From Microglena sp. YARC (lineage: Eukaryota > Chlorophyta > Chlorophyceae > Chlamydomonadales > Chlamydomonadaceae), in NCBI GenBank assembly GCA_022414725.1, contig CM039464.1:33315218-33379217 (forward strand): a DNA stretch of 64,000 nt. Direction: 5' to 3'. Positions 46,140 to 56,899 of this stretch are shown here, in pieces. Each line of letters opens with the position of its first letter. The first letter of the stretch is position 1. The position numbers and the translations under genes are program-made. The notes beneath the pieces are model-generated. The model saw only the letters and a list, made by a program, of their open reading frames with translations. It was not told the DNA's origin and did no database searches.

Positions 46140-46330
46140 CAAAGATCGAGGAAGAGTTAGAACTTATCTCATCGACAATTATTAACAAGGGGCTGGTGCT
46201 ACCTATATTGTTGCTGCGCTGCCCTGTGTTTGCTCAGTCCAGGGGTAGGGTTTTAGTCCAGGGATAGGGGTACAGGCCAGGGGTAGGCCATGTATTGTTA
46301 TTGTGCTATATTGTTGTTGCGCTGCCCTGC
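46140..46330. repeat. Copy of the 3' edge of the 46368 exon plus local duplications
   Basis: aacttatctcatcgacaatt at 46157 repeats the exon end and donor. gctgcgctgccctgtgtttgc-like sequence is repeated at about 46116, 46210 and 46313, with gtccaggggtaggg fragments between. Confidence 0.7.
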
Positions 46331-46367
46331 GTTTGCTTCTAAGCTCAAGGAACAGGTCTGAACTTAC

Positions 46368-46472
46368 CTCATCGACAATTATGCAGCACAGTTCAAACAT
46401 GCGCCCCTCCTGGACTAGTCGGTTGATAGCAACATTGGCCTTTTCAATGGTGCACACTGCCAAGCCCTCGTC
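46368..46472 (-). CDS. POLQ: Pol theta gene exon: motif Ic/CTIEKAN and start of DEAH box
   Basis: Acceptor cctcag|gacgag, donor gatgag|gtaagt; 105 nt, phase 0 at both ends. It reads [20 protein letters not shown] and [13 protein letters not shown], matching the [20 protein letters not shown]...VVVDE of Pol theta/HELQ. The Walker B motif is split after DE by an intron. Confidence 0.93.
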
Positions 46473-46474
46473 CT

Positions 46475-46825
46475 GAGGTGGGTGTTGGGTGGGTGGGGGT
46501 GAGTGGGGTGTTGTGGGTGGGTGGGGGTGAGTGGGGTGTTGGTGGTGGGTGGGTGGGGGTGAGTGGGTGTTGGGTGGGCTGAATGGGGGTGGGTGGGTGT
46601 TGGATGCGGTGGGTGGGGGTGGGTGGGGTTTGAGTGGGTGGGTGGGGCGTGAGTGGCCCGATGTTGGGTGATGTGGGTGGGTGGGGGTGGGTGGGTGGTG
46701 TTGGTGTGGGTGGGTGGGGTGGGAGGGTGGGTGGTAGGGAAGGGGTGATTGCCTAAATCTATTGAATGCAACAGTAGCCTTTTCAATGGATGCATACAGC
46801 CAAGCCCTCGCCCTAAGGTGGGTGA
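46475..46825. repeat. GGGTGGGT tract ending in a decayed copy of the 46472 exon 5' edge
   Basis: 46755-46825 on the minus strand reads [18 protein letters not shown], clearly a diverged copy of [17 protein letters not shown], after an acceptor-like cttag. The rest is gtgggtgggtg repeats. Confidence 0.82.
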
Positions 46826-46956
46826 TTGCTGGGGGGGGGAGGGGGGGGGCGGGGGGGGGGTAATATGGTGTGTGGTACTGGTGTGTGGGCAGTGGCAATG
46901 GAAGTGGCAGTGGCAGTCACCAAGCTCTTCCCCCCCCCCAAGCAGGGACGACCCAC

Positions 46957-47232
46957 CTTTCTCGATAGAGGGCAGCCCGAGTCCATCCCACAATAGCCTT
47001 TCACACGGCAGCCCATTGGGGCTTAGCACCCGTGACTCAAGTGGTCTGATCTTCTCGTTCACAATACTGATGTATGGAGGCACCACCAAAGCCCGGATGG
47101 GAGGTAGGCTGAACAGGCCTTCCCCCTCTTAGCCCCTTGCTGCTGCCTGCTGCATGATGTGATGTTGGGTGGCTGTTTTCCAAGCATGCATCCGCCTGAT
47201 CATCAGTATCTCGGCGACCAGGCTTTTTCCCC
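46957..47232 (-). pseudogene. POLQ: Pol theta gene exon: motif I lysine/serine and motif Ia, with stop and frameshift
   Basis: Acceptor ccacag|gggg, donor gaaag|gtgggt. It reads GGKSLVAEILMIRRM (completing APTSGGKS), an extra Gln/His stretch, an in-frame TAA at 47129-47131, then ALVVPPYISIVNEKIRPLES (motif Ia). A +1 shift near 47014-47021 follows, after which another frame gives MGCRVKGYCGMDSG, the expected continuation. Removing one base also restores the phase needed for the next exon. Assembly indels, an unusual intron or real damage are all possible. Confidence 0.75.
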
Positions 47233-47324
47233 CTGTGGTGGAGATTATATTGCATTGCATTACATTATAGGGCATCGCGTCAGGCATGGCTTTAAAGTGC
47301 TCTGCCACCCGAGCCCCATTTCCT

Positions 47325-47625
47325 GCTCGCTTGTGACGCTGCATCCGCCTGATCATCAGTACCTCAGCGACCAGGCTTTTCCCCGCCTAAAGCAAGTTGC
47401 GTAGGTCTAGAGTGGTACAGGAATAAGAGCTCCGCCTTACAAGCATGCATTCCACATGATCATCCAGTTATCTCAGCGACCAGGCTTTCCCCCTAAAGCA
47501 AGTTGGTAGGTCCTGAAGAGTGGTACAGGATTAAGAGCTCCGCCCCTACAAGCATGCATCCACATGATCATCAGTATCTCAGCGACCAAACTCTTTCCCC
47601 CTGTGGTGGGAATTACATAACATGT
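47325..47625. repeat. Exon-edge tandem array (5' edge of the motif I exon)
   Basis: Copies at 47340-47395, 47443-47495 and 47548-47612 of catcagtatctcagcgacca ggct. On the minus strand they still read GKSLVAEVLMIRRM or close variants. A fourth fragment is at 48148-48190. Confidence 0.88.
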
Positions 47626-47627
47626 GT

Positions 47628-47785
47628 TGTCAGCTACAGCTTTTTTGTCAGCTACAGCTTTTCTTGTCAGCTACAGCTTTTCTTGTCAGCTACAGCTTTT
47701 CTTGTCAGCTACAGCTTTTCTTGTCAGCTACAGCTTTTCTTATCAGCTACAGCTTTTCTTGTCAGCTACAGCTTTTCTTGTCCGT
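47628..47785. repeat. 19-bp minisatellite gtcagctacagcttttctt
   Basis: Eight near-perfect units. Confidence 0.92.
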
Positions 47786-47937
47786 TTCTTTGTGCAATCG
47801 ACAGACCGAAGACCGTGCGACCGGCACGAAGCCTGACACGTCAGCCAACTGCCTTGTAACTAACTGTCTTTGGTACCCTCTATACCGTTGCCAACACTCT
47901 CCGCCAAGTTTCCGTATTGCTTGCGACGCCGCCTAGG

Positions 47938-48140
47938 AAAAGTAATGATAACGCTGTGGCTGGGGCGTGGAATTAAGGAGCCCCGTCTTATGGCGGTAGG
48001 AACGGGCTGCTACTTTACCTGGACAAAGTACCCATGGCGGTTGACAGCGACTGCGAACACTTAAGCGCACCCGTGGGGATTTGAACCCGGCACCTACGTC
48101 GTTCAAGGAGCTCTACCATTCGTTGAACAGGGGCTGGCAC
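47938..48140 (-). mobile_element. tRNA-derived SINE, copy 3 with a different tRNA-like head
   Basis: The tail (plus-strand gtaatgataacgctgtggct ggggcgtgg) matches the two other SINEs. The minus-strand head differs: gttcaacgaatggtagagct with B box gggttcaaatccc. Target-site duplications were not found. Confidence 0.65.
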
Positions 48141-48689
48141 CTGGGACTTGTCATCAGTATTTCAGCAACCAGGCTCTGCCCCAAGTAAGTGAGTTGGTAT
48201 GTTATAATAGTGCATGAGATGAGTTAAGAATGCCCTAAGGTTGTATGATAGTTATTGAACCAATTATATAATGCATGATATATCATGATATATTATACAC
48301 ACTGAGTTATTATACACTATTTGATATATGTTTATTATCATCAGTGCTTTTATTGCTATCCTCTCTTGCCATGGTTGGTTAAGTCCCTTAAGCCTATTTG
48401 GCCTACCCCTGAACTGTATCAACATACAATCAAACATACATACTTATGTCTCTCTTGTATACACACATTTTGATCATGTTTCAACGAGGATCATGTTGCA
48501 TGGAGGCAGTATGGAAATAACAAAATGATAATACACATAAAAAGTAATTTGGTGGTTGGCCCAAATGCAAAGGCTCCCTGCAGACCTGAGCATCAACACA
48601 AAATATATAAGCAGGGATATTGGTAAGAGACAGATCATCGGTGGTTGGCCCCAGTGCAAGCAAACAGGCTGGCCCCCTGAACCTCATGC

Positions 48690-48965
48690 CCCATAATAAG
48701 GTATTTATGTATGTATGAAAAGTCATATTATTATACTATTTATTTATATATGTCATATTATGTATGTCATATTGTATTCTTTATTTATGTCTATATGAAA
48801 CGTCATATTATTATACTATTTAATTATGTATGTCATATTATGTATGTCATATTGTACTATTTATTTATGTATGTATGAAAAGTCGTATTATTATACTATA
48901 TATTTATGTATGTCATATTATGTATGTCATATTCTGTACGTCAAATTATACTATTTATGTCTGTA
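48690..48965. repeat. AT-rich tandem repeat (tatgtatgtcatatta)
   Basis: About four units containing tttatgtatgtatgaaaagtc and atattatgtatgtcatatt. Confidence 0.8.
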
Positions 48966-48986
48966 TGCATGTCTACAAAGTGATAC

Positions 48987-49143
48987 CTGACGTTGGAGCG
49001 CAGTACACCAGGTTGCTCCCATCCTCCCCACACTCCAGAGCTCCTGCTTGCCAAGGGTACAGTGACTTCACACCTTTCGCCACAAAGGCTGCAGCGACAC
49101 CTGGGTGGGGAATCCACTGAGACAGCTCCCGGTGTAGGCTGGT
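48987..49143 (-). CDS. POLQ: Pol theta gene exon: Q-motif region and motif I start
   Basis: Acceptor catgcag|accagc, donor cgtcag|gtatca; 157 nt, phase 0 in, phase 1 out. It reads LSQWIPHPGVAAAFVAKGVK, SLYPWQAGAL and NLVYCAPTSG. The FxWQxxCL and NLVYxAPTSxGKS pattern is that of the N-terminal edge of Pol theta/HELQ helicase domains. Confidence 0.93.
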
Positions 49144-49565
49144 CTGCATGGGGTGGGGTGGGGTGGGGTGGGGTTATATGCAGGGTGTGGGCAAGGTTCG
49201 AGTACGAGTATACATAAAGGCTCTTTTGCCACAAATGCTGCAGCTACACCTGGGTGGGGAATCCACTGAGACAGCTCCCGGCGTAGGCTGGTCTGCATGG
49301 GGTGGGGTGGGGTGGGGTTATATGCAGGGTGTGGGAAGGTTTGAGTTCGAGTATACATAAAGGCCCTTTGGCCACAAATGCTGAAGCTACACCTGGGTGG
49401 GGAATCCACCGTGATTGCTCCCGGCGTATGCTGGTCTGCATGCGGTGGGGTGGGGTGGGGTGGGGTGGGGTGGGGTGGGGTGGGGTGGGGTAAGGTGGGG
49501 TGGGGTGGGGGTGGGGTGGGGTTATATGCAGGATGTGAGCCGGGTTGGGTACGAGTATACATAAA
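49144..49565. repeat. Exon-edge copies (5' edge of the 49143 exon) and GGGGT arrays
   Basis: Two copies (about 49212-49298, 49372-49442) of cacctgggtggggaatccac and gctggtctgcatg, each followed by (tgggg)n. On the sense strand they have ccccac tracts, gcatgcag and the W-I-P-H-P codons. Confidence 0.88.
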
Positions 49566-49624
49566 GGCCCCTACGGCTGGATTTTCAAACTACCATGTCA
49601 ATAGAAAGTCAATACCAGCCCTAC

Positions 49625-50573
49625 CTTGGCGTTTGTGGGAGGACTGGTGCTTGGCTCAGCTGGGTTGCATCCCGAGCCCTGGACGTCGATATCAGTGACC
49701 CCCCTAGCAGGAATGTGAGCAGTACTAGGGGCTGGTGGGTTACATCCTGAGTGTGGTGCTGGCATATGAGTGACCACACTAGCATGATTGACAGCAGCGC
49801 TAGGTGGGTTGCCTACCATTTGTGGTGCTGGTGGGTTGCCTCCCCAGTGTTGAGCTTGCACATGAGGGACCACACTGACAGGATTAAAAGCAGGGGTAGG
49901 TCCTTGTGGATTGCCTCCCCAATGTTTCACTTGCACATGAGCGACTGAGAGACTCGCATGAGAACCTGTGTTGCTGGGTGCCGGAGCGGTAACTCCGGAA
50001 TGTTGTGCTTGTACTAGAGGGATACGATCATCTGGGGCCATAGAGGGGGATAACTGCCCCTCTTGCTTCTGACGGTTTTGATGCTGGGTGCTGGGTGCTG
50101 GAGCAGTAACTCCAGATTGTTGTGCTTGTACTAGAGGGCTACGGCCATCTGGGGCAAAAGACGGGGATAACTGCCCCTCGTGCTTCTGACGTTTTTGATG
50201 CTGGGTGCTGGGTGCTGGAGCGGTAACTCCAGATTGTTGTGCTTGTACTAGAGGGCTACAGCCATCTGGGGCAAAAGATGGGGATAACTGCCCCTTGTGC
50301 TTCTGACGCTTCTGATGCTGGGTGCTGGGTGCTGGAGCGGTAACTCCAGATTGTTGTGCTTGTACTAGAGGGCTGCGACCATCTGGGGCCGTAGACGGGG
50401 ATAACTGCCCCTCTTGCTTCTTACGCTTCTGATGATTGACATGGGAATCCTTGCACTCCCCCTGGCGCTTTATAAATGGATGCTGCTCATACTGTTGCTT
50501 CAGTGGCTGCTGCATGTACAGTTCCTGCTGCTGCTGCTGTTGCTGCTGCTGCTGTTGCTGTTGCTGCTGTTGC

Positions 50574-50606
<33 letters not shown>

Positions 50607-50610
50607 TGCG

Positions 50611-50641
<31 letters not shown>

Positions 50642-52870
50642 TTCCTGCTGCGTCTGTTGCTGCTGCTGTTCCTGCTGTTGCTGTTGCTGCTGTTGCTGTA
50701 GCTGCGGCTGCTGTTTATGATGCTGCTGAGTCTGCTGCTGCTGCAGTTTCTGGGGTTTGTAGGGCCATTGCCTTACATCATCTGCCATCTGCCTTGCCTG
50801 CTCATTCCCTGGACATTTGTCACCACCCTTGCCACTTGGGGGCATCTTGGCAGTCTGTTGGGTGGTAGTCTGTTGGTTGGCAGTCTGTTGGTTGGCAGTC
50901 TGTTGGTTGGCAGTCTGTTGGTTGGCAGTCTGTTGGTTGGCAGTCTGTTGGTTGGCAGTCTGTTGGTTGGCAGTCTGTTGGTTGGCAGTCTGTTGGTTGG
51001 CAGTCTGTTGGTTGGCAGTCTGTTGGTTGGCAGTCTGTTGGTTGGTAGTCTGTTGGTTGGCAGTCTGTTGGTTGGCAGTCTGTTGGTTGGCAGTCTGTTG
51101 GACGCCAAGTAGACTGCCTTCCTGCTTCAATGAGTGCATACACGCAGGCCATCCACCACTTGTGTGGCGTTGAACACTCTGCGCCTGCCAGGGTGGGGCT
51201 ACGAAAGATGCTGCTTGATGTTGTTCTTGCGTTTGGTGTCCCTGATATAGGGAGGGGGCCTTGGGCTTCTGATTCTGATTCTGCTGCTGTTGCTGTTGCT
51301 GTTTCTGTTTCTGTTGCTGCTGCTGCTGCTGTTGTTGTTGTTGTTGAGCATTGTTTTGTTGGTGGTCGTGCTGCTGCTGCTGCTGCTGTTGCTGGTGTCG
51401 AGCTTTGTTTTGGTGGTTTTGGTCTTGGCATTGAAAGGTTACATCTTGGTGATGATGCTGGCGTAGGTTGTGATTCTGCTCATGCTGGTTCTCCTGCTCT
51501 GAATTTGGATGACAATGCTGCTTGTGCTGTTCAGACTTCTGGGCTGGAATCCAACCTAAGTCATTAGGTTCTCTACCCCGCTTCGGAGGGACCGGCAGGA
51601 GAGGTCGGACAAAGATATCCTGTTTCCTTCCCTCTCCTTTCAAGGGGACAGGTGGAGAAGTTGTGTCAATCATCCGCTCTGTTGTGTCCTGTCCTGCCGA
51701 TGCCCGTTGGGGCTGTGACCACGCCTTGGAGGGCTTGCCGCTGTGATGTTGACTGTGCTGCATGGGAGTTTGCCCACATATATCCTGTTTCCTTTCATCT
51801 CCATTCAATAACTGATGTGTAGGAGCTGTGTCAACCGTCCTCTCAAATGTCTCCTGCCCTGTATACGAGTGGTGGGGCTTGGACCAACCCCTAAAGGATT
51901 TGCCGCTGTGATGTTGGGTGTGCTGCTGGTGGGAATCAACAGGAACCTGAGGAGGAGCAACGTCAACCGGCCTATCATATGTGCTCTGTCCAGCAGATGC
52001 ATGTTGAGGCTTGGACCAACCCCTAAAAGGTTCACCGCCGTGATGTTGACTGTGCTGCAGGGGAGCTTGCCCACAGATATCCTGTTCCATCTTCTCTCCA
52101 CTCAAGGGGTCATGTGGAGGAGCAGTGTCAACCGGCCTCTTCAATGTCTCCTGCCCTGCAGATGTGTGCCGGGGCTGCGACCATCCCCCCCGGAACTTGC
52201 CGCTGTGATGTTGATTGTGCTGCTGGGGGAAATGAACGGGAGCCTGCAGAGGAGCGACCGGTCTGTCTGTTGCGGTGCCCTGTACTGCAGTGTCCTGTAC
52301 TGCAGTTGTTTGCTGGGGCTGCAACCACCCCTTGAAGGGCTTGCTGCTGTGGTGTTGATTGTGCTGCAGGTGAAAACTGGAATTCAGGCTTCGCCCATCT
52401 TTAGCTGAGGCTAATGTGGGTATGTAAGAGGAGGAACTCTGGAACTGCGGCGGCTGATGTTGATGCTGTAGCTGAGGGTGTTGCTGTTGCAGTGGCATTA
52501 GTGGAGGCTGAGGCTCTGGTTGTGGCTGTGATTTCTGTTGTAGGTGAGGCTGTTCCTGCTGCCGTAGATGCTGCTGCTTCTGCTGGTCTCTCAACTGACG
52601 CTGAAGCTTCTCCTGCTGGCCCTGGCTCTGCTGCTGCGGTTTCAGCTGGGGTCTTGGAGGCTTGAAACCTTGCTTGGGCCGCTGTGGGGGTGCTTGCTCA
52701 GAATTAGGAAGAGGCTGTGCTGCATGCGTAGGCGCAAGCACCTCAGGATGGGTATTGAGCACGTTGTCTTGCAACACTGCAGTAGGGCGTTGTTCTTTCC
52801 CCTCCCGCGGCAATGCTGGTGCCTGTGGCCTGCGGGCATCACTGCCCTGAAGGTTCCTGCCATGGTGCAT
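49625..52870 (-). CDS. POLQ: Pol theta gene exon 1: 1082-residue Gln-rich N-terminal extension
   Basis: Opens with ATG at 52870 and ends at donor gccaag|gtaggg in phase 0, exactly in frame with the helicase exon at 49143. No known domain. Approximate layout by residue: 70-170 Gln/Leu-rich, possibly coiled; 170-390 about six imperfect units with HSQHHSGKPFRGWSKP and QDICGQ; 490-530 poly-Gln; 590-680 about 16 copies of QTANQ; 710-785 poly-Gln; 815-960 four 39-residue units with GQLSPSxAPDGRSPLVQAQ; 965-1080 HWGGNP units. Likely disordered. The link to the helicase rests on phase, order and lack of another promoter-like gap, and needs transcript support. Confidence 0.7.
50517..50755. repeat. CAG/CTG trinucleotide tract encoding poly-Gln
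   Basis: Interrupted (ctg)n on the plus strand, i.e. (cag)n in the sense of exon 1. Confidence 0.9.
50850..51103. repeat. 15-bp tandem repeat (ttggcagtctgttgg) within exon 1
   Basis: Sixteen to seventeen nearly perfect units encoding the pentapeptide QTANQ; two units have T instead of A at the third position. Likely unstable in copy number. Confidence 0.92.
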
Positions 52871-53907
52871 GGGATCACTGCTGAATGTCTACTCCTAGGA
52901 AGCCTCCCCTGACAGTAGTATGCGGACAACCTGGCTGCCTGTGCTCTATGTTAGTGGTTATACTCCCTTGTTCCCGTGGGTATCACACGGTGGGGCAACT
53001 TGTATCCTGCAGACGGTTAAACGACTGAAGGCGTGCAGAACCATTGAACAATCATTCCCCTGCTGCTGTTGCTCCTTGTAGTCCAGGTCTTCAAAACCTC
53101 ACCATCTCCTCCAGAGAGCTGCATAACACTTTTGGCAACGAAGCATTCAGGTGTGTCTGCAAAATCTCCGGCGAAACAAATGCAACTCTTCGAACGACGG
53201 CTTATTCCATATCGGAAATCGAAGTTTAGGGAAGGGGCAAAAGCCTTCCCTCAAGGCTGTTAACCAACGTGACGTATGATCTGGCGAAAATAACGAAACG
53301 CAAAATTATTTTCCTCCCGCCTACTGGCTAGAGAGCTTCGAACCAAATAGCTCAAATATACGGCCGAGTTCCACACCTGATCTGCGCTGCTTCGCAAGAT
53401 TCTGCACGTTCAAACCCTGGTTCAAACTGTGCTAACCAGGGGGGCCTGCGCCCTGGTGCTCACCCACAACGTCTCACAGATGAACGCCAGGTCAGCTCGG
53501 TCAGCTGTTTGTGTTCGCAACGAACCTCCAAATTTGCTACTGCGGTACCCCGCGTTCCTCCAGCCACGCCACTGCGCGATCTTTCCTTTGCTTATCTTTA
53601 CAGAGGATTTCAACACCTGGGTTATGGCGGTTGTGTCTGGTGAGTTAGCTGACACGCGGCATCGGAACCAACCCGCCCTCGCCACCACCACGCCGGGACG
53701 ACGCCAGATAGCGCCAGTTGAGCATGAGACCAACACTTCGCACCACACTCCGCATGGTGGCAAACCCAGCTGCCCCGGCTTCACTTAGCGATGGCTGCAA
53801 CAAGGGCACCATTAAATCTAAAACGCGAGCTCTTTCCCTTTCACAAATCAAGTTGTCAGCCTAATTAGCTACCTCCTGCATAAGCACTCAGTGCCGAACG
53901 TGACTAA
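52871..53907. promoter_or_regulatory. Intergenic region between two divergent genes
   Basis: Separates the proposed Pol theta start (minus, 52870) from the GTPase gene (plus). Only short ORFs occur (for example 53422-53784 on either strand) and none has a recognisable domain. It is comparatively free of tandem repeats, unlike the rest of the window, which fits a shared promoter region or unrecognised first exons. No TATA box or other specific site could be assigned. Confidence 0.4.
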
Positions 53908-54015
53908 GTGCATAGTGTACAAGTTACAGACTGGCATCTGGTCCAGTATTTCTTCGCAACAGATGACTTGCAGCATTTAACAACAACTGATAAGGCACTT
54001 GCAACTGAGGCAACA

Positions 54016-55141
54016 ATGCGCTATGCGGAGGCTCCCATGCAAAGCTTGCGTGGCATGCGCTACCTGCTACATTCCCATGCTAGCTTACATGGCCAGGGGG
54101 CATCTCATACATCCATGCCCTACATACAGCTGAAATGCAGTATGGGGATGACAGACAACACTCCTGCTCCACGCTGTTCAGGAATGCAACAATGCAGCTC
54201 TGCTTCATTGGCAACATGGATGCCACAGGGCAGCACTATTTCATTGGCAGCAGGGGTGCCACAGGGCAGCACTTTCCCATTGGAAACGAAGAAGCAACGA
54301 TGCAGAACTGCTTCATTGACTACAGTGAAACCATATGCCGGAACTGCTTTGGGGATGCGACTGAGTAGGACTGCTTCAGGGATGCCACAGGGCGGTACTG
54401 CTTCAGGGATGCCACAGGGCGGTACTGCTTCAGGGATGCCACAGAGCATGTCTGCTCCGTATGGTGCCAGGATGCGCTGCAGCATCTCTACCCCATTGAT
54501 TCAAGGGATGCAATACAGCGTGCCCACCTCGTCTAGTACAGGGATTCCACACACCACCTCTGCTCTGATCAGGAATGCCACAGCCACCTCTGTCCAGGGG
54601 TGCCACAGCCTCCTCTCTTCAGGGATGCCACAGAGCAAGTGCGCTCCTTACGGTGCAAGGATATGGAACAGCATCTCTTCCCCATTCGGTTTGGGCATGC
54701 CAGCCAACAGACCCGAGAAAGAAACGCTACCCGCCCTGCTGTTACGCATTCCTTTCCCCCCCTCTGCTGTGCATTTGGCAACGCAGTACACTTCATGCAT
54801 GGAGAGACCTGCAAGCCCCAGTGAAACTCACAGTGCATCTGCTCCGTGTACAGCAGGGATGGGTTACCGCACAGTGAGGCCACACCACAAGGACGCAGCC
54901 CACCTCACACTTGCACCATATCAGACAGCTATGGCTCACAGCTCATGGGGCTCACACCATACATGTAGATCTCTAAGCACCGATCGCTTCCGCAGCCAAA
55001 TGCCGAAGATGGATGTTGTTGAGCGTGCTGCAGCGGCCGCACACGAAGCGCTTGCATCGGATTCATTAGACAAGCACATCGATGCCTCTAAGGTCATCCC
55101 ACTGCTCAACCCTCAGAAGACATCACAGGTTGAGGGCATTG
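54016..55141 (+). CDS. NOG1: NOG1-like GTPase gene: putative first coding exon
   Basis: Plus-strand ORF with first ATG at 54016 (the frame is open from 53908) ending at donor ggcattg|gtaagt in phase 1. The middle has short repeats of GMPQGGTAS. The end reads MPKMDVVERAAAAAHEALAS and DSLDKHIDASK, resembling the LPxVDxxxxAxxxA start of the plastid PDE318/NOG1-like family before the coiled-coil region. The low-complexity part may be a transit-peptide or species-specific extension. The true start is uncertain. Confidence 0.5.
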
Positions 55142-55199
55142 GTAAGTTGATTAGTTACCCTGCTTGACACCTAGACCTATGATACACAAATTTCTGCTT

Positions 55200-56240
55200 G
55201 GCACCTTGACATTTAGACATGAAGCGCTTGCTTTAGAGTCATTCGACAAGCACACCCATGCCTCTGAGGTCATCCCACTGCTCATCCCTCAGAAGACATC
55301 ACAGTTTGAGGGCATTGGTAAGTTGATTAGTTAATTCTGTTGACATCTATACATATGATGCTCTCTTTATTCTTTTGCAAAGTGTAATTAAAATAATGAC
55401 GTGTTGAATTATTATCACAATAGTCATAAATTGTGTTACTATGTATTGATGCTAGTACATACTATTTTTACTTTGGGAATTGTTTACAACTCAAAATATA
55501 GCAACTCAAACTAGTAGCGGCACATGTGTTTAAAATTGCAAAAAAACAAGAAATATAATTCGTGTTATAAACAAATAGTACAAAAACGCAGAATATAACT
55601 AAACAACAAGTAATTATAATAGCGCGGTAGCAATCTCCAATTTCTGCTTGGCACCTTGACATCTAGACATGAAGCGCTTGCTTCAGAGTCATTCAGCAAG
55701 CGCATCAATGCCTGTAAGGTCATCCCACCGCTCATTCCTTAGAAGATATCACAAGTTGAGGGCATTGGGAAGTTAATTAGTTTACCCTCTTTACATCTAG
55801 ACATATGATACACACATGCCATGCATGCTTGGCGCACGTGCCTTCTTGGCGCCCATACATGTTTTAATTTACATTGACCTCCCTCCCCGCCACACACCCC
55901 TTAGAAGATATCACAGGTTGAGGGCATTGGTGAGTTGATTATAGAATCCTCTTGATACCTAGATGATGCATACATGTCTACTTGTCACCTTGACCCCCTG
56001 TACATGCCTTAATGTGCATTGACCTTCTTCCCCGCTACGCATCCCTCATAAGATATCACAGGTTGAGGGCATTGGTGAGTTGAGTAGCTGCTCTCTTGAC
56101 ATCTAGACGTATGATACACACATGTCTGCTTGGCACCTTGACGCCCATACATGCCTTAATGTGCATTTACCTTCTTCCCTGCCTCGCATTCCTCATAATA
56201 TATCACAGGTTGAGGGCATTGGTGAGTTGAGTACTCCCCG
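55200..56240. repeat. Exon-edge tandem array (3' edge of the 55141 exon)
   Basis: Five copies (ending about 55319, 55770, 55929, 56068 and 56222) of tcacaggttgagggcattgg with a gtaag/gtgag donor in four of them and gcatt-ccctcagaagat sequence before it. The copies decay with distance, and the third has lost its GT (gggaag). Confidence 0.88.
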
Positions 56241-56299
56241 GGCTCCACGCTTCGTGCCCCTTACTGCCTTCCTGATTGCCTCCCTGCCATCTGCCTGCG

Positions 56300-56520
56300 T
56301 TTGACTGGCTGACTGACTGACTGACTGACTGATTGAATGACTGAATGACTGAATGACTGACTGACTTACTACCTGCCTTACTGACTTACGGACTTCCTGC
56401 CTTGCTGCCTTGCTGCCTTACTGCCTTGCTGCCTTACTGCCTGCCTTACTGACTTATGGACTTGCAGACTTACTGCCTGCCTGATTGCCTACCTGACGCC
56501 TGCCTGCGTTTGGTCATCCC
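56300..56520. repeat. GACT/CTGCCTTA simple repeats
   Basis: (gact)n at 56307-56335 and ctgccttactgccttg repeats; no coding signal. Confidence 0.8.
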
Positions 56521-56899
56521 TTTTCCCATATCTGATTTGCCCACATCAGAGGAAATAACAAATAAAAAGCAAAACACTGTCCATTACACAGGGGCTCTGC
56601 GTTGGATACCGTCAGTACCTTCTTCTGAAGACCATTTAGCATCTGCAGTCAAGAGGTGCGTCGTCCAGATTTGTGTTCAAATCTGAAAGTAGTTTTTTTC
56701 TAGCTTCATGGTTTTAAGCCTCCTCCGGGGACAGCGTTTTATAGCTTGTATAGTTTTTAAGGCCATTTAGGGCACACAAAAAAAACGTTTTGTTCACATT
56801 TTAATAGCAATAATTCCTCCAAACGGAGTCAAAACTAGCGATCGCTTTGTAGCGGAATGCAGTCAAAAGGTGCGTCCTCCAGTTTGTTTCACCATGTCC

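Noticed and set aside
53422..53788. ORFs of about 120 codons on both strands in the intergenic region
   Set aside because: Neither has a recognisable domain or splice context; overlapping on both strands suggests chance.
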